The notes beneath the pieces are model-generated. The model was given only the letters and a program-made list of their open reading frames with translations, searched no databases and was not told where the DNA came from. Position numbers and translations under genes: made by a program. From Ottelia alismoides (lineage: Eukaryota > Streptophyta > Magnoliopsida > Alismatales > Hydrocharitaceae), in assembly GCA_037367405.1 (NCBI GenBank), contig JAZKJV010006037.1, positions 310,001 to 374,000 of the forward strand: DNA of 64,000 nt. The letters are read 5' to 3'. This document shows positions 11,045-23,921 of the stretch, piece by piece (position 1 is the first letter of the stretch; each line of letters begins with the position of its first letter).

Positions 11045-13289
11045 ACAACATGGGTACAACAAGGTGAGAGGAACGTCCAAATGATCTACACTACGATGAC
11101 TCGAATAGATAAAGTTAGGTGTCACAAGGGATTGGAGAATCGCCCTTAAACATTGAGTTAGATAAACAGGAAGTCAACGGATGTTCGACCCTCGAGAATA
11201 GAGGCATGTGTACTTATGCTCTAAATTGTTGCTGGTGCTTGATAGCGTGTGATGGATTTTGGTATGTTAGAAAATACAATCAAAGTCTATATTTTAACAA
11301 TGACACACAATCATCCATATGTAATCCTATTATTGTATTTTTGCAGGTTGCATGATTGAAAATGATATTTAACCAAAGCCTAAAAAATGAAGATTATATT
11401 TTACTCAAGTTTACTTAAGTATTGTTATATTTTTCAACTGTAAATATGTAAAAGCTCACGAATATATAGGCATTCATACATATTCATTTGAAAGCATTCC
11501 ACCATGTCAATTATCATTTTGCATCGATACCCCAAGGTCGATCGGGTCACTTTTATGACTTGATCGATTATTGTTTTTCTCTATCGACAATTTGTTGATC
11601 AGATCACTCCCCTAGCCTCATCAATAAATATTATCTATTATCGACGAATTGTAGGTAATCTACTTTGTATTTGGGTTTTGACCCGAAATACTTAGTAAAT
11701 ATTGAAAAACAAACATTAATATCACTTTCTCTCGCAAAGGACTTTCATGAATAAGAATTTAATATTACCATTAAAAACACATAAGCATAATACACAGTAG
11801 AAAAAGAAAACAAAGAGAAAAGATAAAAGAATATACACTATATTTTTACGCCCCACCCTTCCTATTACTAAAAACCGATGGGACGGGAGCATTAGACCTT
11901 CGTTTCAATTACGTGCATGAGCTTTGATACTCAACAAAACCAATTCATGCACAATAGATTAACAATTGAAATATATCATATCATGAGAGACATGAGAAAT
12001 GAAATGTAACTTCAACATCCATTCTCATTAATCATATTCATCAAGTCCATGTCCACCATTTTGAGATATACCATACGACTATAGAATGTACAACCAATAG
12101 TTATTAAAATATCTCATTACATTGTATTTCAAATAAAAAATAGCAGAATGACAGTAAAGCAAATAAACTCCTCTAAGAAGTATGTACAATGTCCGGTACG
12201 ATATGATGACTAGAAGCTCAATCTCCTCAAAGCCGCTACTATTACGGTTGTTGCTCAGCTACATATGTTGAATTCAGACGAGGGTAACGTTATTAGCAAT
12301 TGTCCATTAATGAGACACGCACTAAAAACTAATGTAAGGTAAACAAGAAATGCATGCTCACAAACTCGTCAAGATAAGCATAAATCTGTTGTGAAAAGCT
12401 GACATGTACAGTGTTGTTCTAATTTATATTGGATCATATTGAATTATCAATTCCATTTATAAATTTGATCTTTTCGAACACTTTGTATCGGTCTTAAATT
12501 CACCACATGCTAGTCAAGGTCCACAACGTTGTATAATATAAATATGGGTGCATGATCATGAGTATGTTTTTCTTAAACAAGCACACGCAAGTATGCAACT
12601 TACGGGTGTTCTCTATGCGGAAACTTTGTAGTCATCTTGAATAAACCTCCATGGACCTCTGTTCAAATCACAACCGGGAAAAATCGTAACCCAAATTCTC
12701 CAACTTCAAACCACACCCCATAACACCTCTCACAATGCTAACACTCGAAGCAGTATTCGATGCGGGTGCATCTAATGCTCTTCGAGCACTAGTTTCGTGT
12801 ATAAGCGAGAAACCAAGAACATCAATTCGTCCAACGACTCTGGATACAACCCGACTGCTAGGTACATTGCGCCACAAAACTCATCCGGGAGGTTGCGACC
12901 TTCAAAGTACCTATCTATGGACCAAAGGTGCATGCTCCATCCCTTGCAATGTCTAACTCTATATACCCAATCAAATTAAAATCTCACCCACGGTTGATGA
13001 CCATTCATGAATAAATCAACGCCTAGCGATTAGTGGATAATAAAAATCTGATCAGGATATCGATTGCGATAGTTCAACCGTACGTACATTATCTCGATAA
13101 TACCCATATTAGCATTATCAATTAGATCTGTTTTCACTCTTAACATGATTTATGGTCATGCCTTAAAAAAAGGATATTTTTATCTCATATTTCAGCAAGC
13201 GATTAATCGTAATACAATTGCTTATGAAGTGACAAAACAATGCTTTCGCAAATCTCCCTCAAAATTAGATTTTAAATACCATCTTAACA
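11045..13289. other. Spacer, no gene recognised
   Basis: AT-rich DNA with short ORFs only (for example 12735-12956 and its antisense 12668-12877), none with a recognisable domain. No LTR ends, terminal repeats or RNA genes were seen. Confidence 0.6.
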
Positions 13290-13570
13290 AAAATAATAGG
13301 GTTTTTATCAGTTGCGCTCCTTTGAGATATTGCAATTTTAGTTTTGCCCCTCCTTTTTCTGGAATATCAGTTCTGCCCCTATCTTCTCTCAAAATTTACA
13401 GTTCTGCCCTTCTGTTAAAGTAAAGTAGGGGCATAACTGATATTACAAAAGGATAGAACTGCGAATTTTGCAAGAAAGTAGGGGCACAACTGATATTTCA
13501 AAAAAGAAAAGGGCATAATTGACATTGCAATATCTCAAAGAGGTACAACTAATAAAAATCCAAAATAATA
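13290..13570. mobile_element. Foldback MITE, Mutator-like, with 9-bp target duplication
   Basis: The 263-bp insert at 13299-13561 is flanked by identical 9-mers AAAATAATA (13290-13298 and 13562-13570). Its two halves are inverted copies: the left arm GTTTTTATCAGTTG... pairs with the right arm ending ...CAACTAATAAAAATC, and the match continues for over 100 bp (both arms carry TTTGAGATATTGCAAT). A 9-bp duplication with long inverted arms is the signature of Mutator-like elements. No coding capacity. Each arm contains about three repeats of an AGTT(C/T)TGCCC(C/T) motif spaced about 35-40 bp. Confidence 0.85.
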
Positions 13571-15168
13571 ATAGGTTAACGAAATCGTATTGTTGATCCA
13601 GAACAAGACCTATGATACATAAGTAGTTGTAATGCTATCCAAATGAAGTTTTTTTTTTGTGTATGGAGACTTAGGTCGCTAATATCAGGTCTTACCATGG
13701 CAATCGACTATTTAACAATATTATTTGATAATCAATGTAGCTACAAAAAATCGGATGACATTTTGGCAGTGTGTTCTTATGTGCTCACATTAATTAACAA
13801 TATTATTTGATAATCGCTGCATCTCATTTCGTTTACAATCTCGACCGCAGAGTCGATAGACCCGGACATATTCTTAGAGAGAGAAAACAAGCTAAACGGA
13901 ATCTCGGTATTTAAGAATGTTTTAAATCAGGAACCAACAACAAGAGGGAAGGGGACATTGTTACCTTTGAATGTGTTCTCTCGGGATTTTTTTCTAACGC
14001 GATCTTCTCACATGAAAGTACACTCCCTTCCCTCTGATCACAGTGATGATGTGCACATAGAGGTGACCTCAAGATCCCCTACGTGATGATCGTCAGAAAT
14101 CCGGTCAAGAAGGTAGTGCCCCGGTTACGGTTTGATAGGACAACCAACTCTCCCATATTTATAAAAAAGATGCAAACCCGGATCCGATTTGGATCCATAT
14201 GTAGCTTTTGACCCCTCAATTCAAAAGTTCGATATTTTGATCTAGAAAGTTTAGAACTCGATATTCTTGGGCTCGTTGTAAAGGTTTCGATAAGTTATAC
14301 ACATTAGTTGATCATTTCCAAAGTCAGATCATCTCCATGTTTTAAAGCAAAGATACGTGATTTTATAATACATGTACAAACTACCAAAAGAAAACAAGAA
14401 TAAATTGAATTATAAATCATTTTTATGACTCCAATACAAAGATCAAGTCGAACTGACTTGGTTGACCGTAAAGGGAAAAAAGAAAAACCAATAAAGTCCC
14501 CGAACAGACTTAATTGCACATGAAACAACAATATATATTAATAATGTTATAACTAAAATTCACACTTACCTATTAAATTCATCCAAATTTATTTAGAACT
14601 TTCTTTTTACGCATTGCAAATAAGCATAAATATAAACATAAATATAAATCAAAGTTAGCTACCACAATAATCGGTAAGAAACCAAAATCCAAATTTGACA
14701 AATTATAACTTCGGCTTGTAACTATTTTTACAAGTACGTATGACACAACCTCACCTTTATACTTTGTTGTACATAAAACTTTATTTTATAAAAATATTTT
14801 AAATGCAAAGGTGAAAGGAGTGGGTTTTTGGTGTTGGACCCTTGTGTAATATTGTCTCGAATAAACATAAAACTTCAATACTTTTCTATGCTATTTTTGC
14901 AATCCTTTTTGTACGCTATAAATAAAATTACATAGAAAATTGCAAAAATAAATACAGAATATCATCTTGTACATATACAAGTAAAATATAAACCCAGTCA
15001 CCCAAACACCTACATTCAAAGACCAACATCTAATGCATATGAATTCCAATTTGACCATACTCTTCTTTAAAATTGTCAATATAAAAGACCTTGGATATAA
15101 AAATACTTTGGGTTTAAATAGGATCTATACTTTCCTTACATGATTTCTTCTTTATATATGTGTCAAGA
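13571..15168. other. Spacer, no gene recognised
   Basis: AT-rich. Holds an exact 22-bp direct repeat (13712-13733 and 13794-13815). Also a more GC-rich patch at about 13955-14220 ending in a TATA-like TTTATAAAAAAG region, possibly the edge of an old LTR. ORFs are short and unconvincing. Confidence 0.55.
13712..13815 (+). repeat. Exact 22-bp direct repeat pair
   Basis: TTAACAATATTATTTGATAA followed by TC occurs at 13712-13733 and again at 13794-13815; the sequence between is unique. Confidence 0.85.
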
Positions 15169-16027
15169 TGTTGGCAATGTGAGCCCGAGACGAACCATTT
15201 CTACAATAATTATTATTGCAATATTTAATATATCAATAAAAAATAGTGGTTTATTTTTCACTCCCTGTCCGAGATTAAGTGATTGAATGCTCTATAAGGT
15301 CCCTTCGTACAATTAAAGGTTATGTACCATTGCCATCTTGGTAATCATACAACTGTTGATTCAATTGTTGAATCATAGAGGTTGGGGCTTGGATGAATAT
15401 CTAAAGGGTTAGCTTGAGGACTCATCAAGCACCGTCAAATGATTGTTAATAGTTGACCTCCAGCCTAAGAAAGAGATGGCAATCATTCTCTAAAAGGTTG
15501 ATATCTGACCGACCACTTGATGTAGGTCCTCTGCATAGGAATGGAGATTCTAAGATGTCAGATAAGTTAGGTCAAAGAGTTGACTTAACGAAATCAAGAA
15601 AACCAAGACCTATGTCGTATACTGTCACGATATAGGCATGCATCCTCTGACCGGAGATAGATGTGTTACTATATATATGGGTATGTACATTTGGTAGACC
15701 GATAGGTTGATGGACTAATGAATGTCTATACACCGATGAGCTGGTGTGCATATAAGAGCATATGGGTAATACGATCTCTCAAAGGGATCATACAGGTTCA
15801 CTTGTGAACCGGAAGACATGAGCTCACTCATGAGGTATTGAGACTGATGAAATTCCATTCATAGTTGTTTTGCTTAGGAAGCATGACAAGAATTTGTAGG
15901 TATGATATATGCTTTTGGAAAGTATATGATTGATACGAATTCCCAATGACCGAATGAGAATCTTAATGATAAAATCCTATAGGTGACAGTCCAAAAGAGA
16001 TCTAAAGCTTCGTGTTTATTCTAGGTC
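15169..16027 (+). repeat. LTR fragment C (TGTTGG copia family), left part
   Basis: Begins TGTTGGCAATGTGAGCCC and runs collinear with the LTRs of element A (for example 47337-48165) up to the AGGTC at 16023-16027, where element B is inserted. It continues at 31672. C is more diverged from A and B than they are from each other, especially in its first 120 bp, so it represents another subfamily or an older copy. Confidence 0.85.
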
Positions 16028-18660
16028 TGAAGCATATGGTAAGATCCTTAAGCGCATCACGGAAGCGTGAGGATCGCATCGTATGTGACCGGGAGTGATT
16101 AGTCACACTAGTTGCTCGAGGCAGCGGAATTTAATTTTTTTCATGCGATGAAACCGCGTGATTCAAGAACACTTTTTGGATCGTTTCATCTAAACCACAA
16201 ACAAGTATTAGGGTTACCTCTTTAAGCGTGATTGGGACCGAGTCTCTAAACGAAGAGACCTCCTGTCTCAAGTCTGATCCGAAGGAGGAGGCGCTTGCGA
16301 ACGTGTTGATGAAACACGTGCTCCTCGCAATCCAAGTTGATGATCCAAGCGGCGAATCTCCATATCTCGTCACATGAGATACATCATCTTCTTCACGAGC
16401 GAGGTGCATCAAAAGAGACGGAGATGCACGAGCACACGATCCGAAAACATAATGACAATGCTGCGGCGATGGAGACTCTCTCTAGGGTTCCATAGTGGAC
16501 GACCACAATGAGAGAGAGATGGCGTGTAGAGAAAGAGAGAGGGAGAGAGCCTTATGTTCATCATCATTATGAAGAGCAAGGGGTGCCCTTCTATTTATAA
16601 TATTTTAGGATCCATGGATCTCAATCCATTGACAACTCAAATTCAATTGCTCACATTGATCTGTGTTTCTTTTAATGGCCAAGATTTTTTGATGTAAAAA
16701 AACACAACAATAATTAATTTAATTAAATCAAATATGAATAGAATATAATTTGATTTGTATTAAATCAATCTTCATTGGAGAAATAGGAAGGAGGAAAGCC
16801 TCCTTCCATAAGAGCAAGGGGAACGACCCACACATTCCATAAGGAGAGGGTGATCGTCCACCCTCTTTATATGGCAAGGTGGCTCCTTCCAATTTCATGA
16901 GAATCCATATCTCATGTGTATCTCTAATATTTGCAACAACTTTTTATTGCAAATTTATTTCACAAAAATAAATCCAATTTATTTGGTGAACAATGCAATC
17001 ATTCTATTGGAAATTTGTGAATTGCATTCACAACCCAAAATAAAATGTAAATTACATTTTCAATTTATTGTCCAATGTGAATCCAATTCGCATCAACATT
17101 TAATTAACAAATGTAAATTACAAATAACTCTCTCTTATATATCATAAATCACGTTTATAATATATATGACTAATATGGATAATGATTACCACATCATTCA
17201 TATCCATGATAATTAAATCACACTTAATCATCTTGGGTCTCTATTCTCATGTGCCCAAATAATTTGAATCACATTCACATTATTGACATCTTTGATAATT
17301 AAATCACATTTAATTATCTAAGATAACACTCCTTATAATATGAATCAAATTCATATTGTTCACTATAATTAAATGACATTTAATTATCCATTTTCTCAAT
17401 GCTTGAATACGTATATCAACAATGAAATTATCCATGAACTCTTTCAAGGATAATGCGCTTTCTCTGTGAATACTTGGAAATAAGGACATGGCGATTGTAT
17501 TCTTTTATGTATAGTCACTTGGATATTGAGATCACATCTCAAATCCAGATCTTGCGGACCTCCCAAAGATTTTTGATTAAATCAAGGCTGTAGATCTAAT
17601 CTTCTCATTGCATCCGAATCACATTCAAATCAAGATTTAACATTTGGACTAAGATCAGATCACTTCTCTATGAGAGGAGTCACTAAAATCCAAACTTGTT
17701 TCATCACTCCCTCAGAATGGAAGTGTCATGGTTGTACAATCGTTTATGATCGCATCACCCTCATGTATTCCTAATACCTGTATATCCTGCATACCGGAGG
17801 ACCCAGAATAAACCCGAAGTATAAGATCAATTTTACACTGTCTACTTCACGGTTTTATCATTAAGCTTCTCATTTGACTATTGGGAGTTGGTATCGATCA
17901 TATACTTTCCAAAAGCATATATCATACCCATGTGTTGATCATATACTTTCCAAAAGCATACATCAATCATACAAAGTCAGTCAAGCTTCCAAAGCGAGAC
18001 GACTGTGCATGGAATTTGATTCTTCCCAATATCTCATTAGTGAGTTCATGTCTTTCGGTTCAGTAAATGAAGATGTATTTGAGTGATTGTATTACTCATA
18101 TGCCCTTGCATGCACACCAGCGCATCGGTGTATAGACCTTGGTTAGGTCACCAACCTATTGGTCTGCCAAATGTACATACTCAGTTATACAGTAACACAT
18201 CTGTCTCCGGTCAGAGGATGCATGCCTATATCATGACAATATACGATATAGGACTTTGGTTATCTCGATCTTGTTAAGTCAACTCTTTGACCTAACTTAT
18301 CTAACACCTCTGAATCTCTATTCCTATGCAGAGGACCTGCATCAAGAGGTCGGTTAGATATCAACCTTATGAGAAAGGATTTCCATCACCTACTCAGGCT
18401 GGAGATCATTTCTTAACAATTATTTGACGGTGCTTGATGAGTCCTCAATCTAACTCCTTAGATATTCATACAAACACCGACCTTTATGATTCAATAATTG
18501 AATCAACAGCTGTGTGATCTTTAAGATGGCCATGGTACATAACCCTAATTGTACTAAGGGACTATTATGCAAATTATTTATTCTTCATTTCAGATCAGGG
18601 AATAATATTTGCAATAACATTTATTGCATAATGGCTCGCCATGGGCTCGCATGTCCAATA
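16028..18660 (-). repeat. 3' LTR of element B (2,633 bp)
   Basis: Collinear with 29045-31671. The outer end reads TGAAGCATATGG, the inner end CATGTCCAATA (canonical CAACA altered to CAATA). Contains a GA-rich microsatellite at about 16510-16552 and a TATA box (minus TATAAATA). Confidence 0.9.
16592..16599 (-). promoter_or_regulatory. TATA box in 3' LTR of B
   Basis: Minus-strand TATAAATA, about 2.06 kb into the LTR, at the same place as in the other family LTRs, followed by a GA/CT-rich leader. Confidence 0.7.
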
Positions 18661-18670
18661 ATCTCCCACT
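18661..18670 (-). other. Polypurine tract of element B
   Basis: Minus-strand AGTGGGAGAT directly before the 3' LTR; identical to the tract at 47327-47336 in element A. Confidence 0.85.
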
Positions 18671-20898
18671 AGCCCAAAGAGCCATTAATGGGCTAATCAT
18701 TTAAACTCACTTTCATATGACAATCATAGGCTATTTAGAAAAATAGCTAGGTAAGTTGATCAGTCACTTTGTTCCCAAGAGACTACGCCAAATCCTTTTA
18801 CGGCACTTGCATATCTCCTAGTAATAGTTCCCGCATCCAATGCGAATATTGCATCTTATGCAACCAATACTCAATCATGTTAGTTATAGTGTCCTTGACA
18901 CTATAGCTCAATAATTATTATAATTATTATAATCAGTATTTCCATTATCCTTATAAGAATACCCTTATTCTTGGAGATCTCTATCTCCTAAGGTATCCGC
19001 AGTTAAGACCCTTTTAGATCTCTATCTATAAAGTCTTAAGCTTTTGAAGATAAAACTTAGAGATCACTATCTCTAAAGTCTTGTCATCTTTGAAGATTTT
19101 GTTATTACTACAATCAAGTGTTTTATTTCCATACAAGGATTAGTAACAATTTACTACTCCTGTTGTATGGTAGACATATGGTTTTTGCACGCATATAGAA
19201 TACGCTCGGCTTCTCGTAACTGATGCACAAGGGAAAACAGTTTTAGCATTCACTTCCTTAACTCCTCGAGGTGATATCCCTTTAGATAGGTTAGTATCAT
19301 ATCTTGAGGGAAGGAAGTCTTTCTTGTATTTTTTTCAAGAATGGAATATTTCCAAGGTGTAACACTAATGTGACGGTCCCAATACCCTCTTCTCTTTGCT
19401 TCTGAACAACTTCAGAACTAATATCCAAGAGGTATCTTTGAGATCACATCTCAAGGTATGGAATAGCCAGACTATAAATCACTTATTATTATCCTTATAT
19501 CATTCCAAATGATTAGGATATCATCTACATTTAGCATGATGAACACAATGAGACTCCCACTAAGCTTCACATGGTTTATCAAGATTCAATCTGAAATCAT
19601 AACATTTATAATTTCATCAAATCCAATATTCCAACTACAAGAAGCTTATTTGAGTCCATAGATGGAGTCCTTATCTTGTACACCTTGCTTTCCTCAACCA
19701 TGAATCCCTGAGGCTACTTCATGTGAACATCCTCAGAGAGGTAGGTATTCATGGAGGAATGCAATCTCAACTCACATCAAGAAGATGTCATAGTCAAGTT
19801 GTGCAACTATAGCCAGCAATATTCTGATGGGTTCAAGCATGGTTACTGAAGAGCAAGTCTCATCGCAAGCGATGTCTTCTCTTCAGTGTGTATCTTGAGG
19901 ATAGAAGCCGTGCTTTGAAGGTCTCTACCTTCTCATCAGGTTCCTTCTTTCTCTTGAAGATCCATTTATACCTTAATGGGTCTTACCCATATAGGTGGAT
20001 CTTCGATGGTCCATATACAATATTTGTATATTAAGTTTACTTTAGACTTTATTGCTAACATCCATCTTTCTATGCTATGATCTTCAGAAGCTTCATCATA
20101 TGAAGTTAGATCACGTCAGATTTAACTGACACACGGAATCCTCAAACTCATTTGAAGAGGTTTTAGTGTTTCATCTTTAATTGTCCTTTTAGTTTTCGAT
20201 TTCAGGAACCTCATTATCTTCTCAAGATTAAATCAGTTCTTTCACTTCATTTTCATCTTGATTCTCGAGAGTCTCATCCTCTAAGAATCACATTCTCAGA
20301 GATGATATCTTTTAAGAATCTCAAGGTCATAAAGTATGTATCCAATACCATCCTTTATTTTCCTAATGAAGTAGCACTCTCATGTGCTAAATTCCATCTT
20401 ACTTGCTTGGAACCTTATTGAGGATATATAATGTAGTCTATACTACATATGTACCTTGGAAACTAATAGGTAATTATGTTAAGATTCATCATTGATCAAA
20501 TCATGTCACACATGATACAATTGTATCTCCCTGCAACTCTCTTGAGTTTAGGTGCATCAGGAGGATTGGGGTGGGAATTATATTCATATCTCCATAAGGT
20601 ATTCCTTTGAATTCATCTAATATGTACACGCTACCTAGATTAGATCAAATTCATTTCATCTTCCTTCAAACTTTGGTTCTAAACCAAAATTGTGAAATCT
20701 TTGAACATTTCAAAGCTTTCTAAGTGAAGGGAAGAAATCTCATATCAAAAAATAATCATTGAATGATACCACATATCATCAATGCTTATAATGATATAAA
20801 TGATCCACATACATCAATATGTATGAGATCTTGAATACCCCGGCATCTAACACCATTCCCAGAGAAGGGTACATTGGACATTTTCTGCTTTTGAATAC
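18671..20898 (-). pseudogene. Eroded copia integrase core, RT and RNase H of element B
   Basis: No long ORF remains. On the minus strand the RT region (19830 to 19500) reads as LTMTSS-like fragments in the same order as element A, with SIYGLK then TAA then AS, and NVDDILII where a copia RT has YVDD. In-frame stops occur at 19774-19772 (TGA), 19716-19714 (TAG) and 19648-19646 (TAA); the same three stops occur in element A. Private frameshifts (a 4-bp insertion near 19743 and a 1-bp deletion near 19668 relative to A) come on top. The region is interrupted on its right side by element D. Confidence 0.75.
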
Positions 20899-21136
20899 TG
20901 TGGAGAAAAGAAGAGAAGAATATTGTGTGTTTATTCTGTGAGATCTAGGGGTCCTTATATAGGACTAACCCTAGGGTGCTCAAAGGAAAGCTTACATAAA
21001 TACCTCTGTGGGGTTACATAGGGAAACAATACATAAGGAAACAGTGATACATAAGGAAACAATGCATAAGGCAATAAAGACAAATAAAGAAACAACAATA
21101 TACGAAAATCTCTAACATATACGGTAATCTCTAACA
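20899..21136 (-). repeat. 3' LTR of element D (238 bp)
   Basis: Differs from 25683-25921 at only a few positions. Contains CTATATAAGG (minus strand) as a likely TATA box and tandem 'ACATAAGGAAAC' units at about 21025-21070. Confidence 0.93.
20956..20961 (-). promoter_or_regulatory. TATA box in LTR of D
   Basis: TATATA inside CCTATATAAGG on the minus strand; the same sequence recurs at about 25739-25745 in the 5' LTR, where it would drive the element. Confidence 0.65.
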
Positions 21137-21146
21137 CTCCCCCTCA
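21137..21146 (-). other. Polypurine tract of element D
   Basis: Minus-strand TTGAGGGGGAG adjoins the 3' LTR. Confidence 0.85.
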
Positions 21147-21295
21147 AGTTGGAGCATATTCATCAATCATGCTAAACTTGGAAGTTATCCAGGATAGCCG
21201 CTTCTTAGTCACTGCCTTGGTAAAAATATCAGCAAGTTAAAGATCTGTTGGAATGTGCGACGTGGTTATCTTCCCTCCTCGTACAACATCTTTGA

Positions 21296-21550
21296 TCAAG
21301 TGACAATCAATCTCAATATGTTTTGTTCTCTCATGGAATACATGATTGTAGCAATGTATGTAGCTGATTTGTTGTCATAGTACAAGGGAATAGGAGTGGA
21401 TGTAGCAGCATTTAGTTCTTGTTGAAAAGTGAGCAGCCACGTGATCTCACATGTAGCCTGAGCCATTGCTCTATATTCAGCTTTAGCACTAGATTTTGAA
21501 ACAGCTGCTTGTTTCTTGCTCCTCCAACTAACCAGGTTTCCTCCTACCAT
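21296..21550 (-). pseudogene. Copia RNase H fragment of element D
   Basis: 84 codons containing VSWRSKKQAAVSKSSAKAEY, RAMAQATCEITWL and YYDNKSATYIA, the conserved second half of copia RNase H including the catalytic E (AEYRA) and D (YYDN). It overlaps the end of the RT ORF by 7 bp in another frame. Comparison with the usual domain shows that about nine codons between SSPEDR and GGNLVSW are missing, so a small deletion separates the two frames. After SATYIAT the frame is lost again and ends shortly afterwards, before the normal C-terminus. Confidence 0.85.
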
Positions 21551-23265
21551 CGGTCTTCAGGAGAGCTTGCATAATCGGCGTCAGCATATGTAGTGAGATT
21601 TGTGTGACCATTTGCCCCATAGAAGATTCCTCGTCCTGGCGAGTTTTTTAGGTAGCGAAGGATTTGAAGAACATCTTGCCAATGGTTGTAGCATAGTTTC
21701 TCCATATATTGGTTGGCTCTGCTTACAACATAGGATATATTAGGTCTAGTAACTGTAAGATATAGAAGTTTGCCAACCAGGCTCCTATATCGTGTAGTGT
21801 CTTCAAAGAGAAGATCATTGGATGCATAGTGTTTTCTAGGCTCTGCTGGAATTCCTGAGGGTTTGTACCCAAGTAGTCCTGCCTCAGTTAGTATATCAAG
21901 GCAGTATTTCCTCTGCGACATATGTAAGCCTTTCTTAGTACGTAGAGCTTCTATGCCTAGAAAATAGCGAAGTTGTCCAAGATCCTTGGTGACGAATACT
22001 TTTTGCAAGAAAGCGTTGGTTTCTAGTATCCCTTGGTCATCATCTCCAGTAATAATCATATCATCTACATATACAACAAGAATTACAGTACCAATCTGCC
22101 GTCTCCTGACAAAAACCAAATAGTCAGACGTAGTCCTCTGGAAGCCCATGGTGCCAATTTCTGTACCCAGTCTATCAAACCAAGCTTTTAGACTTTGCTT
22201 TAGTCCATAGATGGCTTTGTGAAGTCGACATACATACTCCCCCTCGACTTCGTAACCAGGGGGTTGTATCATGTAGACTTCTTCGTCAAGCTCTCCATAT
22301 AGAAATCCATTCTTGACATCTAACTGAAACATAGGCCACCCTTTGTTCACATCCACAGAGACGATAATTCGTATGGATCCCATTCTAACCACATGGGAGA
22401 ATGTTTCGAAGTAGTCTACCCCGTATGTTTGAGTAAAGCCTTTTGCTACAAGTCTTGCCTTTAAACGATCAATAGAACCATCAAGAGACTGCTTTGTATT
22501 GAAGATCCAGCGACATGCAACTGGTTTACATCCAGGAGGGCATTTGACAAGGTCCCATGTTTTTCTAGATTGTAACGCTTCCATTTCTTCATTCATTGCC
22601 ATTCTCCATCCCTCATCTTGTAGTGAACTATGATGATCTTTGGGATCATAAATAGCCATTATAGCATCTGCATATCTTTTGTCAGAGCAAGATAACCCAT
22701 TAGTAGAGGTGAAATGAGATATTGGATGAAGTGTACATTGCCTCTTTGTTCTGCGTAGAGCGATCGAAAGCTCCTGAGGACTATCTGGGGTAGTATTGGT
22801 GGGAGCACTCGAGGATGGCTCAGTTTCCTGCAACAGTGGAATAGGTAAAGGAATATGAACATGATTAGACACAGCTCTTCTTTTATACACAAATGGTGGA
22901 GGAGGAAACTGAAGAGGAATATCAGACACTATCACAGTAAAGAAGTTGTTTTGTTCAAAGAAGGTGACATCAAGAGAAACGTAATAACGATGTCCTGTAG
23001 GATCATAACATATGTATCCTTTTTGAGTTTGAGAATACCCTAGAAAAATACATTTGATAGCGCGAGCAGATAATTTGTCAGTGGTATGGAAATTATGGAC
23101 AAAGGTTGTGCATCCAAAAATTCGTAGGGGCAGAGGGAAAGGTTTCTCCTTGGGATATAGCAAGTTTAAAGGAGTGGAGCTATGTAGAGAAGTAGAGGGG
23201 ACTCTATTTATAAGATGAACAACAGTAAGAATAACATTGCCCCAATATATCTTGGGAACATTCAT
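21544..23265 (-). pseudogene. Copia integrase C-terminus plus reverse transcriptase of element D
   Basis: The longest open frame in the window, 573 codons with no stop. Residues ~1-110 are the integrase C-terminal part (YWGNVILTVVHLINRVPS, IFGCTTFVH, FLGYSQTQKGY). RT spans ~220-480: CRWIFNTKQ at 251, RLKARLVAKGF at 267, QLDVKNGFLYGEL with catalytic Asp 316, IQPPGY at 333, IYGLKQ at 352 and YVDD at 399-402. The end (TTYADADYASSPED) opens RNase H. The ATG shown is internal to the natural polyprotein. RT motifs look intact, but integrase and RNase H lie in other frames, so no working polyprotein can be made. Confidence 0.9.
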
Positions 23266-23498
23266 ATGGGTGAGTAAGGATCGAGCAATATCAAGAAGGT
23301 GTCTTAGTTTCTTTCAGCAGTCCCATTTTGTTGGGATGTATATGGGCAAGAAGTTTGATGTATGGTACCCTGGGAGGCAAAAAAGGTTGTCAAGTCATTC
23401 TAAGTAAATTCCAGAGCATTATCAGACCGAAAGATTTTAATAGTAGTGGAGAAATTTTTTTTGACATAATGAAAGAAGTTCTTGACAATGATATTAAC
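23266..23498 (-). pseudogene. Copia integrase core, frameshifted, element D
   Basis: Minus-strand fragments NFFHYVKKNF, TIKIFRSDNALEFT and QGTIHQTSCPY, then SQQNGTAER, mark the core between the second catalytic Asp and the catalytic Glu (GTAER). At least two frame changes and a stop after KERS and after LEFT break it. Confidence 0.75.
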
Positions 23499-23921
23499 TT
23501 ATGAACGTTCTTTTAACAAGAAAACCCAAGATAAGCGACTGTAGTCATCCACAAAAACAGCAAAGTACTTATGACCACTAATAGTTTGGACCGGACATGG
23601 TCCCCAAATATCACAATGAATTAGGAAGAAAGGAGTAGTGCGACGAGGCTCAGTTCTGGCAGGAAAGGAAACTCTATGATGTTTTCCGAATTGACATGCT
23701 TCACACTCAAAGGATTTTAGCATAGATAGTTCAGGGAACATCATAGAGAGAGCTTTGGCAGAATGATGTCCCAGACGAAGATGCCATGGAAGGGGATCTT
23801 GAGAGATGGAGGTAGCGTTAGCAAAGTTGGAAGTAGATGGATTGTTGAGGTAATATAGGCCATTTCTCTCATATCCCCACCAAAAATCTGCCTCGTCCGG
23901 ATGTCCTGAAAATAGCAGCAA
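23499..23921 (-). pseudogene. Copia gag-pre-integrase and integrase N-terminus of element D
   Basis: 140 codons: GYERNGLYYLNN, then PWHLRLGHHSAKAL (His pair) and CEACQFGKHH (Cys pair) forming the HHCC zinc finger, HCDIWGPCPV with the first catalytic Asp and FAVFVDDYSRLSWVFLLKE. It overlaps the upstream protease ORF in a different frame; the switch lies near 23875. It ends at a stop after KERS. Confidence 0.87.
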
